Shown here in pieces: positions 6,548 through 7,007 of a stretch of 7,007 nucleotides of DNA. The notes below the pieces were generated by a model. It worked only from the letters and a program-made list of their open reading frames with translations, did not search any database and was not told where the DNA came from. A program made the position numbers and the translations under genes. Position 1 is the stretch's first letter, and each line of letters begins with the position of its first letter. Source of the DNA: JASFRS01 sp050114795 (GTDB taxonomy: Bacteria > Pseudomonadota > Alphaproteobacteria > Sphingomonadales > CAKZYD01); NCBI GenBank assembly GCA_050114795.1, contig JASFRS010000129.1:1-7007 (forward strand). Direction: 5' to 3'.

Positions 6548-7007
6548 TTAAATCTCACCCGTGCGAATCCGTTCCGCTAAGGGTTCAAAGCGGCGAATAA
6601 GCTCCGCATAAACACCGCGTTTAAAGGGAACAATGATTTCGGTGAGCTGTTCGATGGGTTGCCATTTCCAGCTTTTGAATTCGGGATCGTGGGTGTTCAA
6701 ATTAATATCAGCATCGTCGCCTTCAAATTTCATGGCGAACCATTTTTGCTTCTGGCCCCTGAATTTTCCACCCCACATGCGACCGCGTAAATCTTCAGGC
6801 AGGTCATAGGCAATCCAGTCAACGGTCTCCGCAATAATATGGGCTTTATTTATGCCGGTTTCCTCCGTTAGTTCGCGTAAGGCTGCATCGCGGGGGCTTT
6901 CGCCCTTATCCACACCACCCTGTGGTAACTGCCAAGCTTCTGCAGTCGTATCAATACGCTGACCGACAAACACTTCGCCTTTGGCGTTAAAGAGGAGAAT
7001 ACCGACG
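6548..7007 (-). CDS. rppH: RNA 5'-pyrophosphohydrolase, Nudix family (5' end outside window)
   Basis: RppH removes pyrophosphate from the 5' triphosphate end of mRNAs, leaving a monophosphate that opens them to RNase E decay. About 152 codons are visible. The frame stays open to the right edge with VGILLFNAKGEVFVGQRID, the usual RppH beginning after about a dozen residues, so the GTG near 6973 is an internal Val and not the start. The complete Nudix box (Gx5Ex7REUxEExGU) is encoded at 6851-6919: it starts GGVDKGE and ends RELTEETGI, with all metal-binding Glu present. FRGQKQKWFAM and the C-terminal FKRGVYAELIRRF are typical of RppH of alphaproteobacteria (called IalA in Bartonella). It is upstream of, and on the same strand as, the amidohydrolase gene, but the 307-base gap argues against tight coupling. 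Confidence 0.93.
   Translation of the reverse strand, partial: VGILLFNAKGEVFVGQRIDTTAEAWQLPQGGVDKGESPRDAALRELTEETGINKAHIIAETVDWIAYDLPEDLRGRMWGGKFRGQKQKWFAMKFEGDDADINLNTHDPEFKSWKWQPIEQLTEIIVPFKRGVYAELIRRFEPLAERIRTGEI

Noticed and set aside
6971..6973. GTG as the start of rppH
   Set aside because: The frame continues to the window edge with residues typical of RppH, so the gene is cut by the edge and this codon is internal.

Overview
The window looks like part of an alphaproteobacterial chromosome of moderate GC. The evidence is the F1-ATP synthase gene order (alpha, gamma, beta, epsilon, with no F0 genes among them), the alphaproteobacterial style of the subunit sequences, and an RppH of the type that carries FRGQKQKWFAM. 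A Rhodospirillales-like group seems plausible, but I cannot name a genus from the sequence alone.

Left part (1-3440): the 3' end of atpA, then complete atpG, atpD and atpC, all on the + strand. They are 15-25 bases apart and each has a clear Shine-Dalgarno site. The operon ends in a textbook intrinsic terminator at 3404-3440. Together these genes encode the soluble catalytic head and central stalk of the ATP synthase. A perfect 10-bp inverted repeat lies just inside atpC.

Middle (3441-4336): one + strand gene, probably with its own promoter, for a ferritin-fold di-iron protein. Its six iron ligands and their spacing resemble acyl-ACP desaturases. It ends two bases from the end of the convergent gene that follows.

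Right part (4339-7007): two - strand genes. The first read in that direction is rppH (RNA pyrophosphohydrolase, Nudix family), whose N-terminus is cut off by the window edge. A 307-base gap follows, holding only a doubtful small ORF. Next is a 633-residue amidohydrolase of the D-aminoacylase family, which keeps the HxH, Cys and Asp positions but seems to lack the two later zinc-binding histidines of the classic enzymes.

Most of the window is conserved housekeeping sequence. I see no mobile element, CRISPR array, tRNA or rRNA, and no sign of a wholly new multi-gene system. The least understood pieces are the di-iron protein, the divergent amidohydrolase and the small ORF between the amidohydrolase and rppH.
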